A DNA stretch of 64,000 nucleotides from Tisiphia sp964030975 (GTDB taxonomy: Bacteria > Pseudomonadota > Alphaproteobacteria > Rickettsiales > Rickettsiaceae), in contig NZ_CAXIQH010000001.1 in NCBI RefSeq assembly GCF_964030975.1, positions 1,116,001-1,180,000 on the forward strand, given 5' to 3'. The notes under the pieces were generated by a model. That model was not told the origin of the DNA. It saw only the letters and a list, made by a program, of their open reading frames with translations, and did not search any database. Positions 27,553 through 36,140 of the stretch are shown in pieces. A program made the position numbers and the translations under genes. Position 1 is the stretch's first letter; each line of letters begins with the position of its first letter.

Positions 27553-28387
27553 TATAATAAAAGTTCGTAGAAACAACCCTATTATTTTTACAATTACTTT
27601 GGTTGTGTTATTTGCCATATCGGTAACTTATATGACTTTTTTAAATAACAAAAAGACAGATTCTGAATCATCTAATAACACAACTATACAAGAAACAACT
27701 ACTCCTCCAATAGCCTCGTCTTCAGATACCACCAATTTAGAAGAAAATGCACCCCAGGAAGATAATAGTTTGAATCAAGAAAATTCCCCTGCGAGTACCT
27801 CATTGAACCACCAACCAGAACAATCTAAAGACATTCCCAATATTTACAGTAATTATTTACTTAGCGTCAATCTTCTAGTAATGAATTTTCTGCAAGACAA
27901 AGATTATACACGGCAAATTCATCAAATTAAAACTATAGAGTTACCTGCAAAAATAAAAAATATTTTGATAGACCTGGACAATTATAATAAAAATTATTTA
28001 CTCAGTAATAATTTAGGTTTGGTAAATATCTTTCCAAAAACCGATTGCTGGATTAAGCAATTTATTAAGATTGAAAAAAAATCCAGTAGTTTCAAAGATA
28101 AAGAACAGATGAAATTAAAAATAATAGGGAATCTAGATTATTTTATTAATTTCTTTTATTCAGAAGAATTACAACAAGAAAATTATAAAGCTACTAACAT
28201 TACGCCAAATTCACAGATGTCTATTAGCGGGAAGGTCGTGAAGTCCGAACGAAGCAATTCTGTTTTATGTCATCCCTGCGAAAGCAGGGATCTAGATTCC
28301 CGCCTACGCGGGAATGACAACTTACAATTGCTTCGTCAGCTTACGCTTCCTCACAATGACGGAAGTATTACTATGGCTAAATGCTAA
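27533..28387 (+). CDS. HemX/mitofilin-like inner-membrane protein with repeat-derived C-terminus
   Basis: One membrane helix (NPIIFTITLVVLFAISVTYM) is followed by an acidic Ser/Thr/Asn-rich linker and a helical domain (IKTIELPAKIKNILIDLDNYNKN), the architecture of the mitofilin/HemX-like protein between hemD and hemY. The ATG at 27533 (MQKSETN) is preferred to 27521. From about 28215 the frame runs into a palindromic repeat, so the last ~55 residues (NSVLCHPCESRDLDSRLRGN and on) are repeat-encoded. The native C-terminus has probably been replaced. Function may still be partial. Confidence 0.7.
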   Translation: MQKSETNIIKVRRNNPIIFTITLVVLFAISVTYMTFLNNKKTDSESSNNTTIQETTTPPIASSSDTTNLEENAPQEDNSLNQENSPASTSLNHQPEQSKDIPNIYSNYLLSVNLLVMNFLQDKDYTRQIHQIKTIELPAKIKNILIDLDNYNKNYLLSNNLGLVNIFPKTDCWIKQFIKIEKKSSSFKDKEQMKLKIIGNLDYFINFFYSEELQQENYKATNITPNSQMSISGKVVKSERSNSVLCHPCESRDLDSRLRGNDNLQLLRQLTLPHNDGSITMAKC

Positions 28388-28402
28388 TTGGGTTAGCTAT
28401 AA
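28215..28402. repeat. Palindromic repeat fused to the 3-prime end of the HemX-like gene
   Basis: Contains CATCCCTGCGAAAGCAGGGA and the CCCGCCTACGCGGG palindrome, flanked by GAAGCAATT/AATTGCTTC arms, and ends TAATTGGGTTAGCTATA as in family B. It overlaps the coding frame at 28215-28387. Confidence 0.65.
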
Positions 28403-28424
28403 CAAGAATTCGTAGAGTAAACTG

Positions 28425-29477
28425 ATGATAAGATTATTAATATTTTGTAGCACATTTTTGCTGTTGTATTTTAGTTTTTCCATGTTAAGTCAACTTGACT
28501 CAAGGTTAACTTTAAACTTATATGACTATTATATAGAAACAACATTTTTTACTTTCGTTATTTTATATATATTACTTACACTTTCTACTGCTATTTTTTT
28601 TAAAATATTATTTTTAATTATTAATTTACCTTCTAATTTAAAAGATATTTTCTTTTCCAAAAGAGCCAGTAACGATAATTACTTACTAATGAAAGCTATG
28701 GCAGAATATGTTTCTGGTGAGAAATCAAAATCATTAGTAACCAGCCAAAAAATATCTTATCGTTTAAGCCAAGAAAATAAGGTGTTTCATACTTTACTTT
28801 TAGCAGAAGCAGAAACTGAGATGTCAGTAAAAATAAAATATTTTCAGGAATTAGAACAATCTAAACATTATATTCCCTTTGTTACTAAAAGACTCGCACA
28901 AATACATTATCAAAATAATATGTATGCAATAGCTGAGAATTATGCTGTTAGATCATTTAACTTAAATGAATCTGATAGTGAAACTTTAGAAATTCTACTT
29001 AATTGTTATGCCAAGCTTGCTCTGTGGACAAAATTTGTTTTTGTGATATCTAAACTTAGCAGAACTGATACACAAAAACTAGAGTCTCTTAAAAACAAAA
29101 TAGCTGATTATTATGTTATAGCTGCCAAAAATATGCTAGAAATTAACGATACAAAAGAGGCAATCTATTATTTAGAATCAGCTATTAAGCTTATAGCTTC
29201 CCATATTGAAGCACTAAATCTGTATCTACCTTTAAACTCTTCTAAATGGAATAATAAAAATATTGAGCTATTACAAATCGCCTTTGCAGAAAATCCCTCT
29301 TTTAAAATTGTAGAATTATATAAGAAATTTTCTGCTAATGACTCCTTAAAAATTTATGATGATTTAACAAATTCAGTGGATCCTAAACAACATTTGGAAT
29401 TATTTTTAGCTATAGCTGTTTATTTAGATTTACCTGAAAAGATTAAAAATCTTAAAGATGAGTCCGAGAGTGCATAG
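28425..29477 (+). CDS. hemY: HemY-like protein (membrane anchor plus TPR domain)
   Basis: 350 residues. Two N-terminal helices (LLIFCSTFLLLYFSFSML and FFTFVILYILLTLSTAIFFKI) precede a cytoplasmic or periplasmic helical region of TPR type (for example YAIAENYAVRSFNLNESDSE, KEAIYYLESAIKLIASHIEA). This is the HemY_N plus TPR layout of the protein that follows HemX in heme loci; its exact role in heme metabolism is not settled. Position after hemD and the HemX-like gene supports the call. Confidence 0.8.
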   Translation: MIRLLIFCSTFLLLYFSFSMLSQLDSRLTLNLYDYYIETTFFTFVILYILLTLSTAIFFKILFLIINLPSNLKDIFFSKRASNDNYLLMKAMAEYVSGEKSKSLVTSQKISYRLSQENKVFHTLLLAEAETEMSVKIKYFQELEQSKHYIPFVTKRLAQIHYQNNMYAIAENYAVRSFNLNESDSETLEILLNCYAKLALWTKFVFVISKLSRTDTQKLESLKNKIADYYVIAAKNMLEINDTKEAIYYLESAIKLIASHIEALNLYLPLNSSKWNNKNIELLQIAFAENPSFKIVELYKKFSANDSLKIYDDLTNSVDPKQHLELFLAIAVYLDLPEKIKNLKDESESA

Positions 29478-29539
29478 TACCTACATATTTTATTCTATCG
29501 TAAAAATAGCAAAAAATTATAAGGATATTATGCTACACA

Positions 29540-29720
29540 AGCGTCATTGCGAGGAGTGTGTAAGCACGACGAAGCAATCCACTTCTGGTCTTTTGGATTG
29601 CTTCGCCGCCTAAAGTGGTTCCTCGCAATGACAGTTAGAGATCGGTTTTTTTCTTAAATTGATATATTATGTCGAATTACACTTTCACTACAAAATAAAA
29701 AATGTAGGGTACTATGCTGA
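29540..29720. repeat. CATTGCGAGGAG palindrome plus AT-rich remnant
   Basis: The palindrome CGTCATTGCGAGG...CGCAATGACA spans 29543-29632. It is followed by a stretch (GATCGGTTTTTTTCTTAAATTG...ATTACACTTTCACTACAAAAT) that recurs inverted at 16255-16342. No gene is seen between the HemY-like gene and the MazF remnant. Confidence 0.55.
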
Positions 29721-29800
29721 GAGTGGCAAAGAGAGCACTACGATTTAGCTAAACATTTTCTCTAAAGTTTCTAAAATTAAACATATAGTTTTACTATCTA

Positions 29801-31432
29801 GTCTCCCCGTCAAAAGTGCAAAAAATTAAAAAATTAGCAGCTTAGCAAAAAATTTTTTGTATAAAATTTTAGAGTTTAATTCTTTTGATGTAAATTTTTA
29901 ATATAAAAAGATGATTTCTAGAAATTTTTTGCACGATGATTTGTTAACGATTTTGTAATCGTTTGATTAATTTTCTTTTATTGAGTCATTTTTATGTAGA
30001 AAAATTTGTTTTGAGAAGGTGATTACCAATACACCGTAAGTTCAATCCTACAGCGGAAATTAACGGATTTATTATATCTCCTATTACTCCTTTTAAGTAA
30101 TTTCTGCCAACTCTACCATAATGCTTAAGGTGTCCTATTATCGGCTCTATAGCACTTCTTCTCTTGATCATTGCCTTATCATCTGAGGATAGCTTCTTCT
30201 TGCAATATGGGCTATACACCTTGTCTTTTTCTTTAAAATTATTCCCCTTATAGCCTAAATCAACAAATGTCCTGGCTATTCCCACTCCTGTTAATTTCTT
30301 TACAACCTCTACAGTCTGCGATAATGTATGACCATCATATGGATTGCCATGAAATGATTTGGCCGCTAATACAAAATTACCTCGACCACTTACTGCTATC
30401 GAAACCTTGTTACCAAACTCATAGGGTTTGTTTAATTTCCCTTTACCTATGCACTCTACCTCCGGTGCGTGAAAACTATATAATACTTTATTATCCTCCT
30501 TATATCGCTCTTTCTCTGCTTTACTCAGTATAGATTGTGCCTGAATCTTTTTAATCTTATTTAGTATTTCTTGCTGCTTTAATGACAAACTTAACTTTGT
30601 TTTTGCTATTTCTCGCTGACATATTCTTATTAAACGACCCAGCAATATCTTTAAATGTTGCATTACCTTCTTACGTTTTTTGGCTTTACTATTATCCTTA
30701 TATTTCCATAATTTTACTATGTCTTTTTTATATTGCTTGGCATATGTCTCATGTAACTTAATGCCTAAAGTATGACATAACTTTACTAGCTCTATTCTTG
30801 CCTTATCCATCAAATACACATCATGAGGATACTTAATATTCTTAATTTGTACTGTAGTATCAACGATTATCGATGCTAAGTCTTTTTTTTTAAGCACTCC
30901 GACTTTGCAACCAATTCTTGTTAATTCTTTTAATATCTCATTATATCCTTCTTCCCCTAATATAGCACGAAACCTTCGTATACTAGCTTCTGATATCTCA
31001 GCATCTTTCTGCAAATATTCCCAACCACAAAAATATTGCCAATATACGTTCTCTCTCAGCTCTTCTTCAGCTGCAGCATCTGACAGGTTATACATCGCTT
31101 GCAGCATAGTTACTCCAAGTAATAACCTGTGACATCTGCGATTCCTACCAAATTTCTTGATATTAACATTTGTCAATAACCATTCCTCTAAAACAGTCCA
31201 ATTTATTAACGATCTTAATTTATATAACTTGTTATTAGGGTTTAATTCTTCGGTCAATTTATAACCAAAAAGCTGTCCTTGTTTTTGGGATTTTATTATA
31301 TCTTCTATCGGCATAATTCATACAATCCATAAGGTTTCTGCCAATATTATAGCATTTTCTTATGGATTATCTAGATATTTTTACCCGCTAACCATATTAT
31401 ATATTATCCTTCTAGACTTTTGACGGGGAGAC
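29801..31432 (-). mobile_element. IS5/IS1182-type insertion sequence with 6-bp target duplication
   Basis: 1632 bp with inverted ends GTCTCCCCGTCAAAAGT at 29801 and its complement ending at 31432. Both flanks are TATCTA (29795-29800 and 31433-31438). It carries one intact transposase gene. The insertion disrupts mazF. Confidence 0.9.
29992..31314 (-). CDS. IS5/IS1182-family DDE transposase
   Basis: 440 residues, apparently intact. The N-terminal DUF772-type region includes RNRRCHRLLLGVTMLQAMYNLSDAAAEEEL and YWQYFCGWEYLQ. Candidate catalytic residues are D in IIVDTTVQI, D in TFVDLGYKG and E in RRSAIEPIIGHLKHYGRVGRN. The basic linker (KDNSKAKKRKKVMQHLKILL) separates the catalytic blocks, as in related elements. 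Confidence 0.92.
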   Translation of the reverse strand: MPIEDIIKSQKQGQLFGYKLTEELNPNNKLYKLRSLINWTVLEEWLLTNVNIKKFGRNRRCHRLLLGVTMLQAMYNLSDAAAEEELRENVYWQYFCGWEYLQKDAEISEASIRRFRAILGEEGYNEILKELTRIGCKVGVLKKKDLASIIVDTTVQIKNIKYPHDVYLMDKARIELVKLCHTLGIKLHETYAKQYKKDIVKLWKYKDNSKAKKRKKVMQHLKILLGRLIRICQREIAKTKLSLSLKQQEILNKIKKIQAQSILSKAEKERYKEDNKVLYSFHAPEVECIGKGKLNKPYEFGNKVSIAVSGRGNFVLAAKSFHGNPYDGHTLSQTVEVVKKLTGVGIARTFVDLGYKGNNFKEKDKVYSPYCKKKLSSDDKAMIKRRSAIEPIIGHLKHYGRVGRNYLKGVIGDIINPLISAVGLNLRCIGNHLLKTNFST

Positions 31433-31699
31433 TATCTAAAATTCCAAGTTTCCGTATAATTCTTGACTTGTCTATGGTACGAATCTGATCCAAAACAATA
31501 CTTCCTTCCTTACCCTCAAAAATTATAGGAATACGGGTTGGATAGCTCTTAATCTTACTTGTCATGGGTACAACAATAACAGTTCTTATATATTTATTCA
31601 TTTCGTTAGGAGAAATGACTACACAGGGTCTTGTTTTTTTTATCTCTGACCCTTGGGAAGGATCGAGGGACACAAGTAATATATCAAATCTATTAATAT

Positions 31700-31951
31700 C
31701 TACCAGTTCCATTCTTCTTCATCCCAGGAATGTTTTATTAGATTTATATCTAACAAATAATCATCTTCATTTTTAGCCATAAGTTGAAAACTTTCTTCCC
31801 ATCCTACTCTTACTTTCTCATAAGGTGTTATAATAAGAGCATGATCTTTTACTATTAAGTTTACAACATTTTTTATTTTACATTGTTTAAGAAAGACTTT
31901 AGGAATTCTTAAGCCTTTTGAGTTACCAATTTTGATAATTTCTGCATGCAT
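31700..31951 (-). CDS. mazE: MazE-type antitoxin (AbrB/SpoVT fold)
   Basis: 83 residues. The N-terminal swapped-hairpin DNA-binding domain is clear (AEIIKIGNSKGLRIPKVFLK); the acidic tail (NEDDYLLDINLIKHSWDEEEWNW) is the toxin-neutralising part. It overlaps the mazF start by 13 bases, the usual antitoxin-first coupling. The antitoxin is intact while its toxin is broken, so it may now be only a DNA-binding remnant. Confidence 0.9.
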   Translation of the reverse strand: MHAEIIKIGNSKGLRIPKVFLKQCKIKNVVNLIVKDHALIITPYEKVRVGWEESFQLMAKNEDDYLLDINLIKHSWDEEEWNW

Positions 31952-32181
31952 TTTTTGTTACCAATAGGACTTAAAATATTTTAATATATTGTAATTACTT
32001 TGTACGCCTATGTCAAGTAACTAGATCATATAACACATTTGTTTTGTGTAAATTGTAATCATCTATTGACCCCTTTAAAGGAAAAATTGTAATGAAAATT
32101 GCCCCCCTAAATAAGTAACAATATCTCCGAAAAATTAATATTGTTAATATTTTTTTAAGGAGTTTTAAAGGGGTGTTTATA

Positions 32182-32262
32182 GTGGAAACAATAGGAAGAA
32201 TACGTAGGATGTACCACGTTGATGGTAAGGCAATTAAAAAAATTGCTAGAGAATTGAATATA
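32182..32262 (+). pseudogene. IS21 istA N-terminal remnant
   Basis: Starting at a GTG at 32182 the frame reads METIGRIRRMYHVDGKAIKK (start read as Met) then IARELNI, the N-terminus of IS21-family IstA transposases including the first helix of its DNA-binding domain. It is cut by a short family A variant, and what follows is not IstA. The upstream 32040-32180 stretch (CCCCTTTAAAGG...TTTAAAGGGG) probably is the old IS21 end. Confidence 0.7.
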
Positions 32263-32325
32263 TAGTGAAACCTATTGAATTAGGTGACACAAAGTTTGTA
32301 TCACCTAATTCAATAGGTTTCACTA
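32263..32325. mobile_element. Minimal 63-bp palindromic variant of family A
   Basis: TAGTGAAACCTATTGAATTA starts the element and its exact complement ends it at 32325; TA flanks lie at 32261-32262 and 32326-32327. The internal CCTGCG/CCCGCC hairpins of the 137-bp form are absent. It is a nearly perfect hairpin made of two copies of the left end. Confidence 0.85.
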
Positions 32326-32389
32326 TACAATTTACACTTTAGGTCTAAAGCCGTAAGAGTTTGTAAGAATTAAAAAAAAGATTCACAAT

Positions 32390-32443
32390 AAAACGGACAA
32401 TTATCTTGCTACAAAACCAGGGCATTTTAGAAGGTTATTGACA
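32390..32443 (-). mobile_element. Left-end remnant of the IS1202-like element
   Basis: Read on the minus strand from 32443 it gives TGTCAATAACCTTCTAAAAT, then TTTTGTAGCAAGATAATTGTCCG, matching the left end of the IS at 16550-16610 with several substitutions. The remainder of that IS is missing. Confidence 0.7.
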
Positions 32444-32465
32444 GTTATAAATATTTTACTAGACT
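32438..32465 (+). promoter_or_regulatory. Candidate promoter for the CAT-anticodon tRNA
   Basis: TTGACA at 32438-32443 and TAGACT at 32460-32465, spaced 16 bases, lie ~44 bases upstream of the tRNA. The -35 box is exactly the terminal inverted repeat of the IS1202-like remnant (TGTCAA read outward), so the IS end may have supplied it. The -10 match is weak. Confidence 0.35.
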
Positions 32466-32508
32466 TAGGAAGCTAATAATTATATAAAACTTAATAATCG
32501 TTATAAAG

Positions 32509-32585
32509 GGGCCTGTAGTTCAGTTGGTTAGAACCCACCGCTCATAACGGTGTTGTCGCAGGTTCAAGTCCTGCCGGGCCCACCA
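32509..32585 (+). tRNA. tRNA with CAT anticodon (elongator Met, or Ile2 read by lysidine)
   Basis: A 77-base cloverleaf with the acceptor stem GGGCCTG pairing CGGGCCC, anticodon stem CACCG/CGGTG around CTCATAA, T-arm GCAGG-TTCAAGT-CCTGC and an encoded CCA. Anticodon CAT. It is not the initiator: the first pair G-C and the anticodon stem lack the three G-C pairs of fMet tRNA. Distinguishing Met from Ile2 would need comparison with the organism's other CAT tRNAs. Confidence 0.93.
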
Positions 32586-32615
32586 AAAATCAATAGGTGA
32601 ACAGTTTATTTTAAA

Positions 32616-33704
32616 ATGACTAATTTTAAAACACTTTCAATTTACCTGTTCAGGCTATATTGTAGATATTTCATCAGTATATTAGTTCTGCTTATTGGGG
32701 TTTTTATTCTTTCAAATATTTTTGATCTTTTGCAGCAATCTAAAGCTGTATATATCCCAACCCATTCTTTCTGGAAACTTGTATTATATAAAATACCTTA
32801 CTTGGTTAATGAAGCGACTTCTCTGCTTAGCTTTATTGCGATGTTACTTTTTCTAAAGAGACTAACTAAACATAACGAATTAATAACCATTTTATGCAAT
32901 GGTATCCATATTTGGCGGGTTATTGCCGTTCCATTTTTTGCAGCGATGATTTTTGGTATAATACTAATAACTATATGTAATCCTATTGGTACCTTTGGTC
33001 TACAAAAATATGAATCTTTAAAAGCAAAATTGTTTAAAAAGGCATCTACTAACCTTATAATATCAAAATCTGGTCTATTATTTTTTGAGAATTATCAAGG
33101 TAAAAAAAGAATCATTCAGGCTGGGTCTATTGATATAGTGAATAATAAGTTAAATAAGGTTATTATACTATTTTTGGATAATGAAAATAGCTTCTTAAAA
33201 AGAATTGACGCTCAATACGCTATTTTAATCGATAATAATTTTGAACTAACTTCTGTAAAACTTTCTGATGCTAATAGCTTCACACAATATGAGCATTTTA
33301 TCGTTCCAACAAATTTGTCAATAAGTAACTTACTAAATAGCTTTATAAGTCCTGAGATGATTTCTATTTGGGATCTACCAGAGACAATTAAGCAATTGGT
33401 AAAATGTGGTTTACCAATAACTAACTATCAGATTTATTTCTATAAACAATTATTTAAACCTGTAATTATGGCTACTACCGTAATTTTAGCAGCCTGTTTT
33501 TTTAGTCTCAGGCAACGGGATAATTCTCAGGAGAAAATATTAGTAATTGGTTTATTTTTAGGGTTTATTATTTATTCTTTATTAGAGGTTTTGTTTAAAA
33601 TACTTGCATATAATGCAACTCCACCTTTCTTAGCTATTTTATTACCAAATATATGTATATTATTTTTCAGTAATTTTGTTATTATGCATTCTAAGAAAAC
33701 TTGA
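32616..33704 (+). CDS. lptG: LptF/LptG-family lipopolysaccharide export permease
   Basis: 362 residues of the YjgP/YjgQ family. An N-terminal pair of helices (YCRYFISILVLLIGVFILSNIFDLLQQS), a third helix near residue 55-75, a periplasmic beta-rich domain (~125-265: ISKSGLLFFENYQGKKRIIQAGSID) and three C-terminal helices (VIMATTVILAACFFSL onward) match. With LptB and LptC it extracts LPS from the inner membrane. LptG is favoured over LptF from the N-terminal pattern, but the split is not certain. It begins 31 bases after the tRNA. Confidence 0.8.
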   Translation: MTNFKTLSIYLFRLYCRYFISILVLLIGVFILSNIFDLLQQSKAVYIPTHSFWKLVLYKIPYLVNEATSLLSFIAMLLFLKRLTKHNELITILCNGIHIWRVIAVPFFAAMIFGIILITICNPIGTFGLQKYESLKAKLFKKASTNLIISKSGLLFFENYQGKKRIIQAGSIDIVNNKLNKVIILFLDNENSFLKRIDAQYAILIDNNFELTSVKLSDANSFTQYEHFIVPTNLSISNLLNSFISPEMISIWDLPETIKQLVKCGLPITNYQIYFYKQLFKPVIMATTVILAACFFSLRQRDNSQEKILVIGLFLGFIIYSLLEVLFKILAYNATPPFLAILLPNICILFFSNFVIMHSKKT

Positions 33705-33739
33705 TATATTCAAATGATTTAAATAATAACGCTAATTTG

Positions 33740-33995
33740 GTTATAGTTGTTTGAGTAAGGTCATCGTGAGGAGTAGTGAAGCACGATGAAGCAATCCTGT
33801 TTTGTGTCATCCCTGCTTCAGTACGGGATCTAGATTCCCGCCTATGCGGAAATGACAACTTACAATTGCTTCGCTGACCTAAGCTCTTCCTCGCAATGAC
33901 GTCTTGTGTCATCCCTGCGAAAGCAGGGATCTAGCTTCCCGCCTACGCGGGAATGACAATTTACAATTGCTTCGTCGACCTAAGACGGTTAGAAC
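33740..33995. repeat. Double palindromic repeat between the Lpt gene and mreB
   Basis: Two tandem copies of the CATCCCTGC...GGGATCTAG...CCCGCC...GGGAATGAC unit, each ending in TTACAATTGCTTCG and CTAAG. They sit just upstream of the mreB ribosome binding site TTTGGAGAAA, so any mreB promoter must lie within or before them. No gene is seen. Confidence 0.65.
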
Positions 33996-34016
33996 TTAGA
34001 GTTTGGAGAAATAAAA

Positions 34017-35057
34017 ATGCTAACAAAATTTTTTAGTAAATTCGCAAGTGATATGGCGATAGATCTTGGTACGGCTAATACTTTAGTGTATGTCAAAGGC
34101 AAAGGAGTCGTACTTAACGAACCTTCTGTAGTTGCATTGATTAAAGTGGACGGGGCATTTAAACCATACGCATTTGGTCATGAAGCAAAAAATATGTTGG
34201 GGCGTACCCCAACTGACATTGAAGCTAAGAGACCACTAAAAGATGGTGTTATAGCCGACTTTAAGGGGGCTGAGGAAATGATAAAACATTTTATCAGGAC
34301 AGTACATAGTCGTCGTTCATTTGTTGGCCCAATGATTATAATTTGTGTACCCTCAGGGTCTACACCAGTTGAGCGTAGGGCTATCCAAGAAGCAGCGGAG
34401 AGTGCAGGAGGTAGAGATGTTTACCTTATAGAGGAGCCTATGGCAGCAGCAATCGGTGCTGGCTTACCAGTAACAGAGGCAACTGGTTCAATGATTGTTG
34501 ATGTAGGGGGCGGAACAACAGAAGTAGCTGTTCTATCATTAGGCGGTATTGTGTATGCTAGATCAGTAAGGGTTGGTGGTGATAAAATGGATGAGTCCAT
34601 TATTTCTTATATTAGAAGGCATTATAATTTGCTAATCGGTGAAGCTACAGCAGAGAAAATCAAAAAACAGATTGGTGCTGCTTATGTAGATGATAGTTTA
34701 GAGCCAAGAGTCATGGAAATTAAAGGACGGGATTTAATTCATGGTATCCCTAAAGAAATGTTACTAAATGAAAAACAAATTGCTGATAGTCTAATTGAAC
34801 CAGTCAACCAAATTGTCGAAGCAGTAAAGGTAGCGTTGGAATGTACCCCACCTGAACTTTCATCGGATATTGTCGATAAGGGAATTGTTATGACTGGTGG
34901 AGGGGCGTTACTTCGAAACCTAGACCATGTTCTAAAAGAAGCAACTAAATTACCGGTAATTGTTGCTGAACAGGCTCTATCATGCGTAGCTCTTGGTACG
35001 GGAAAAGTACTAGAAGATTTTCAAAAATTAAAACATGTGTTATTTAAACAAGATTAA
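34017..35057 (+). CDS. mreB: Rod shape-determining protein MreB
   Basis: 346 residues, an actin-like ATPase that forms membrane filaments and directs lateral wall synthesis. Actin-fold motifs are all present: MAIDLGTANTLVYVKGKG (phosphate 1), EEPMAAAIGAGLPV (connect), MIVDVGGGTTEVAVLSLGGI (phosphate 2), VMTGGGALLRNLD (adenosine). Length is standard. Four bases separate it from mreC. GGAG lies ten bases before the ATG. Confidence 0.98.
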   Translation: MLTKFFSKFASDMAIDLGTANTLVYVKGKGVVLNEPSVVALIKVDGAFKPYAFGHEAKNMLGRTPTDIEAKRPLKDGVIADFKGAEEMIKHFIRTVHSRRSFVGPMIIICVPSGSTPVERRAIQEAAESAGGRDVYLIEEPMAAAIGAGLPVTEATGSMIVDVGGGTTEVAVLSLGGIVYARSVRVGGDKMDESIISYIRRHYNLLIGEATAEKIKKQIGAAYVDDSLEPRVMEIKGRDLIHGIPKEMLLNEKQIADSLIEPVNQIVEAVKVALECTPPELSSDIVDKGIVMTGGGALLRNLDHVLKEATKLPVIVAEQALSCVALGTGKVLEDFQKLKHVLFKQD

Positions 35058-35060
35058 CAA

Positions 35061-35897
35061 ATGGCATTACTGGCAAATAGAATAAAGAGTCCTAGTAGAA
35101 TAACAGGATTAGCTAAATTTATACTTGTTACCGCGAAACGCGGTTTAGTTTTGTTTTTTATCATAGCTTCGCTTTGCTTATTTATTGCTGCTCCAAAAAG
35201 ATTTTCTTCTATGTCTCTTGAAGTCGTTGGACATGTTATGTTTAGTGGCTTGCTAATTCATGAAAATATATTTAAACAAATTAACTTAATAACCCAAAAT
35301 TTCATTTATTTACGGGACTTAGCAAGAGAAAATATCGAACTACAATTAGAGGTAGCAAGATTAAGAAGCTTGCAGAGTGATATATATTTAATCCAATCTG
35401 AAAATAAAGAACTGAAACAACTACTATCAGTTATAGAAGAAGAACAATATAGCTATGTTAGTGCTAAATTACTAAGTGTTTCATTAAATTCCTTTAGTAA
35501 AACTGCTTTACTATCAGCTGGTGCAAAACATGGTGTGGCAGTTGATCAAATAGTTACCAATGGTGAAGGATTAGTTGGACGAGTAATACAAGTAAGTAAC
35601 AATTACTCTAAAATAATTTTAGTTAATGACGTAAATTCTAGAATCCCGATCACTACAGCCTCTTCAAAAGAGAAAGGTATTATGAGCGGCTATGGCAACG
35701 GTAGTAAAATACTATATTTACCCAAAACCCACTTAGTGCAAAAAGGTGAAAAAGTTATAACCTCTGGTCATGGGAATATTTATCCTTATGGCATAACAGT
35801 TGGTTACGTAAACAAAGCAAATTCAGAAAACGTTCTTGTAAAACCTGTAGTTGACTTATCTAAAACCAAGTTTGTCAGCATATTGCTCCCACAATGA
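35061..35897 (+). CDS. mreC: Rod shape-determining protein MreC
   Basis: 278 residues. One N-terminal membrane helix (GLVLFFIIASLCLFIAA), a coiled coil (~75-120: LARENIELQLEVARLRSL) and the beta-barrel domain with GAKHGVAVDQIVTNGEGLVGRVIQV and PYGITVGYV. It is a periplasmic scaffold linking MreB to wall synthases. mreD does not follow; a MreD-like gene lies at 21644-22138. Confidence 0.96.
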   Translation: MALLANRIKSPSRITGLAKFILVTAKRGLVLFFIIASLCLFIAAPKRFSSMSLEVVGHVMFSGLLIHENIFKQINLITQNFIYLRDLARENIELQLEVARLRSLQSDIYLIQSENKELKQLLSVIEEEQYSYVSAKLLSVSLNSFSKTALLSAGAKHGVAVDQIVTNGEGLVGRVIQVSNNYSKIILVNDVNSRIPITTASSKEKGIMSGYGNGSKILYLPKTHLVQKGEKVITSGHGNIYPYGITVGYVNKANSENVLVKPVVDLSKTKFVSILLPQ

Positions 35898-35904
35898 ATC
35901 TGAT

Positions 35905-36033
35905 ATAGACTAATATTATGCCAAGTTCACAAACGTCATTGCGAGGAGCTACTGATAGTAGCAACGAAGCAATCCTATTTTGTATTAACCTTGCGAAAGC
36001 AGGTATCTTAGATTCCCGCCTACGCGGGAATGA
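35905..36033. repeat. Left half of a family B repeat interrupted by the IS1111-type element
   Basis: CTGATATAGACTAATATTATGCC, the CATTGCGAGGAGCTACTGATAG arm and the GCAGGTATC...CCCGCCTACGCGGG palindrome. The other half continues at 37482-37556 (ACAACTTACATTGC ... AATGCTAATCCGATTGACTATA). Confidence 0.65.
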
Positions 36034-36140
36034 TGGTATGGACGAGTGAAGCGAAATATGCTTTACTTGTACGGAGTCTGGTGAAAAATGTTTTTCAGTT
36101 GCTCCAAATTAAATAACAATTTAATTAATAGGTCCATACC

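Larger units (their letters stand above)
29745..31712 (-). pseudogene. mazF: MazF/PemK-type toxin split by an IS5-type element
   Basis: The 5-prime part is 31712-31433: VDINRFDILLVSLDPSQGSE, TRPCVVISPNEMNKY, VVPMTSKIKSYPTRI, GSIVLDQIRTIDKSRIIRKL, which are the PemK/MazF core motifs of this endoribonuclease toxin. The 3-prime end is at 29800-29745. Deleting the IS with one TATCTA joins KLGILDS to KTICLILETLEKMFS and a stop, giving a normal ~110-residue MazF. As it stands the frame runs into the IS and ends LPVKSLEG, losing the last helix. Activity is unlikely but not excluded, because the core is retained. Confidence 0.9.
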
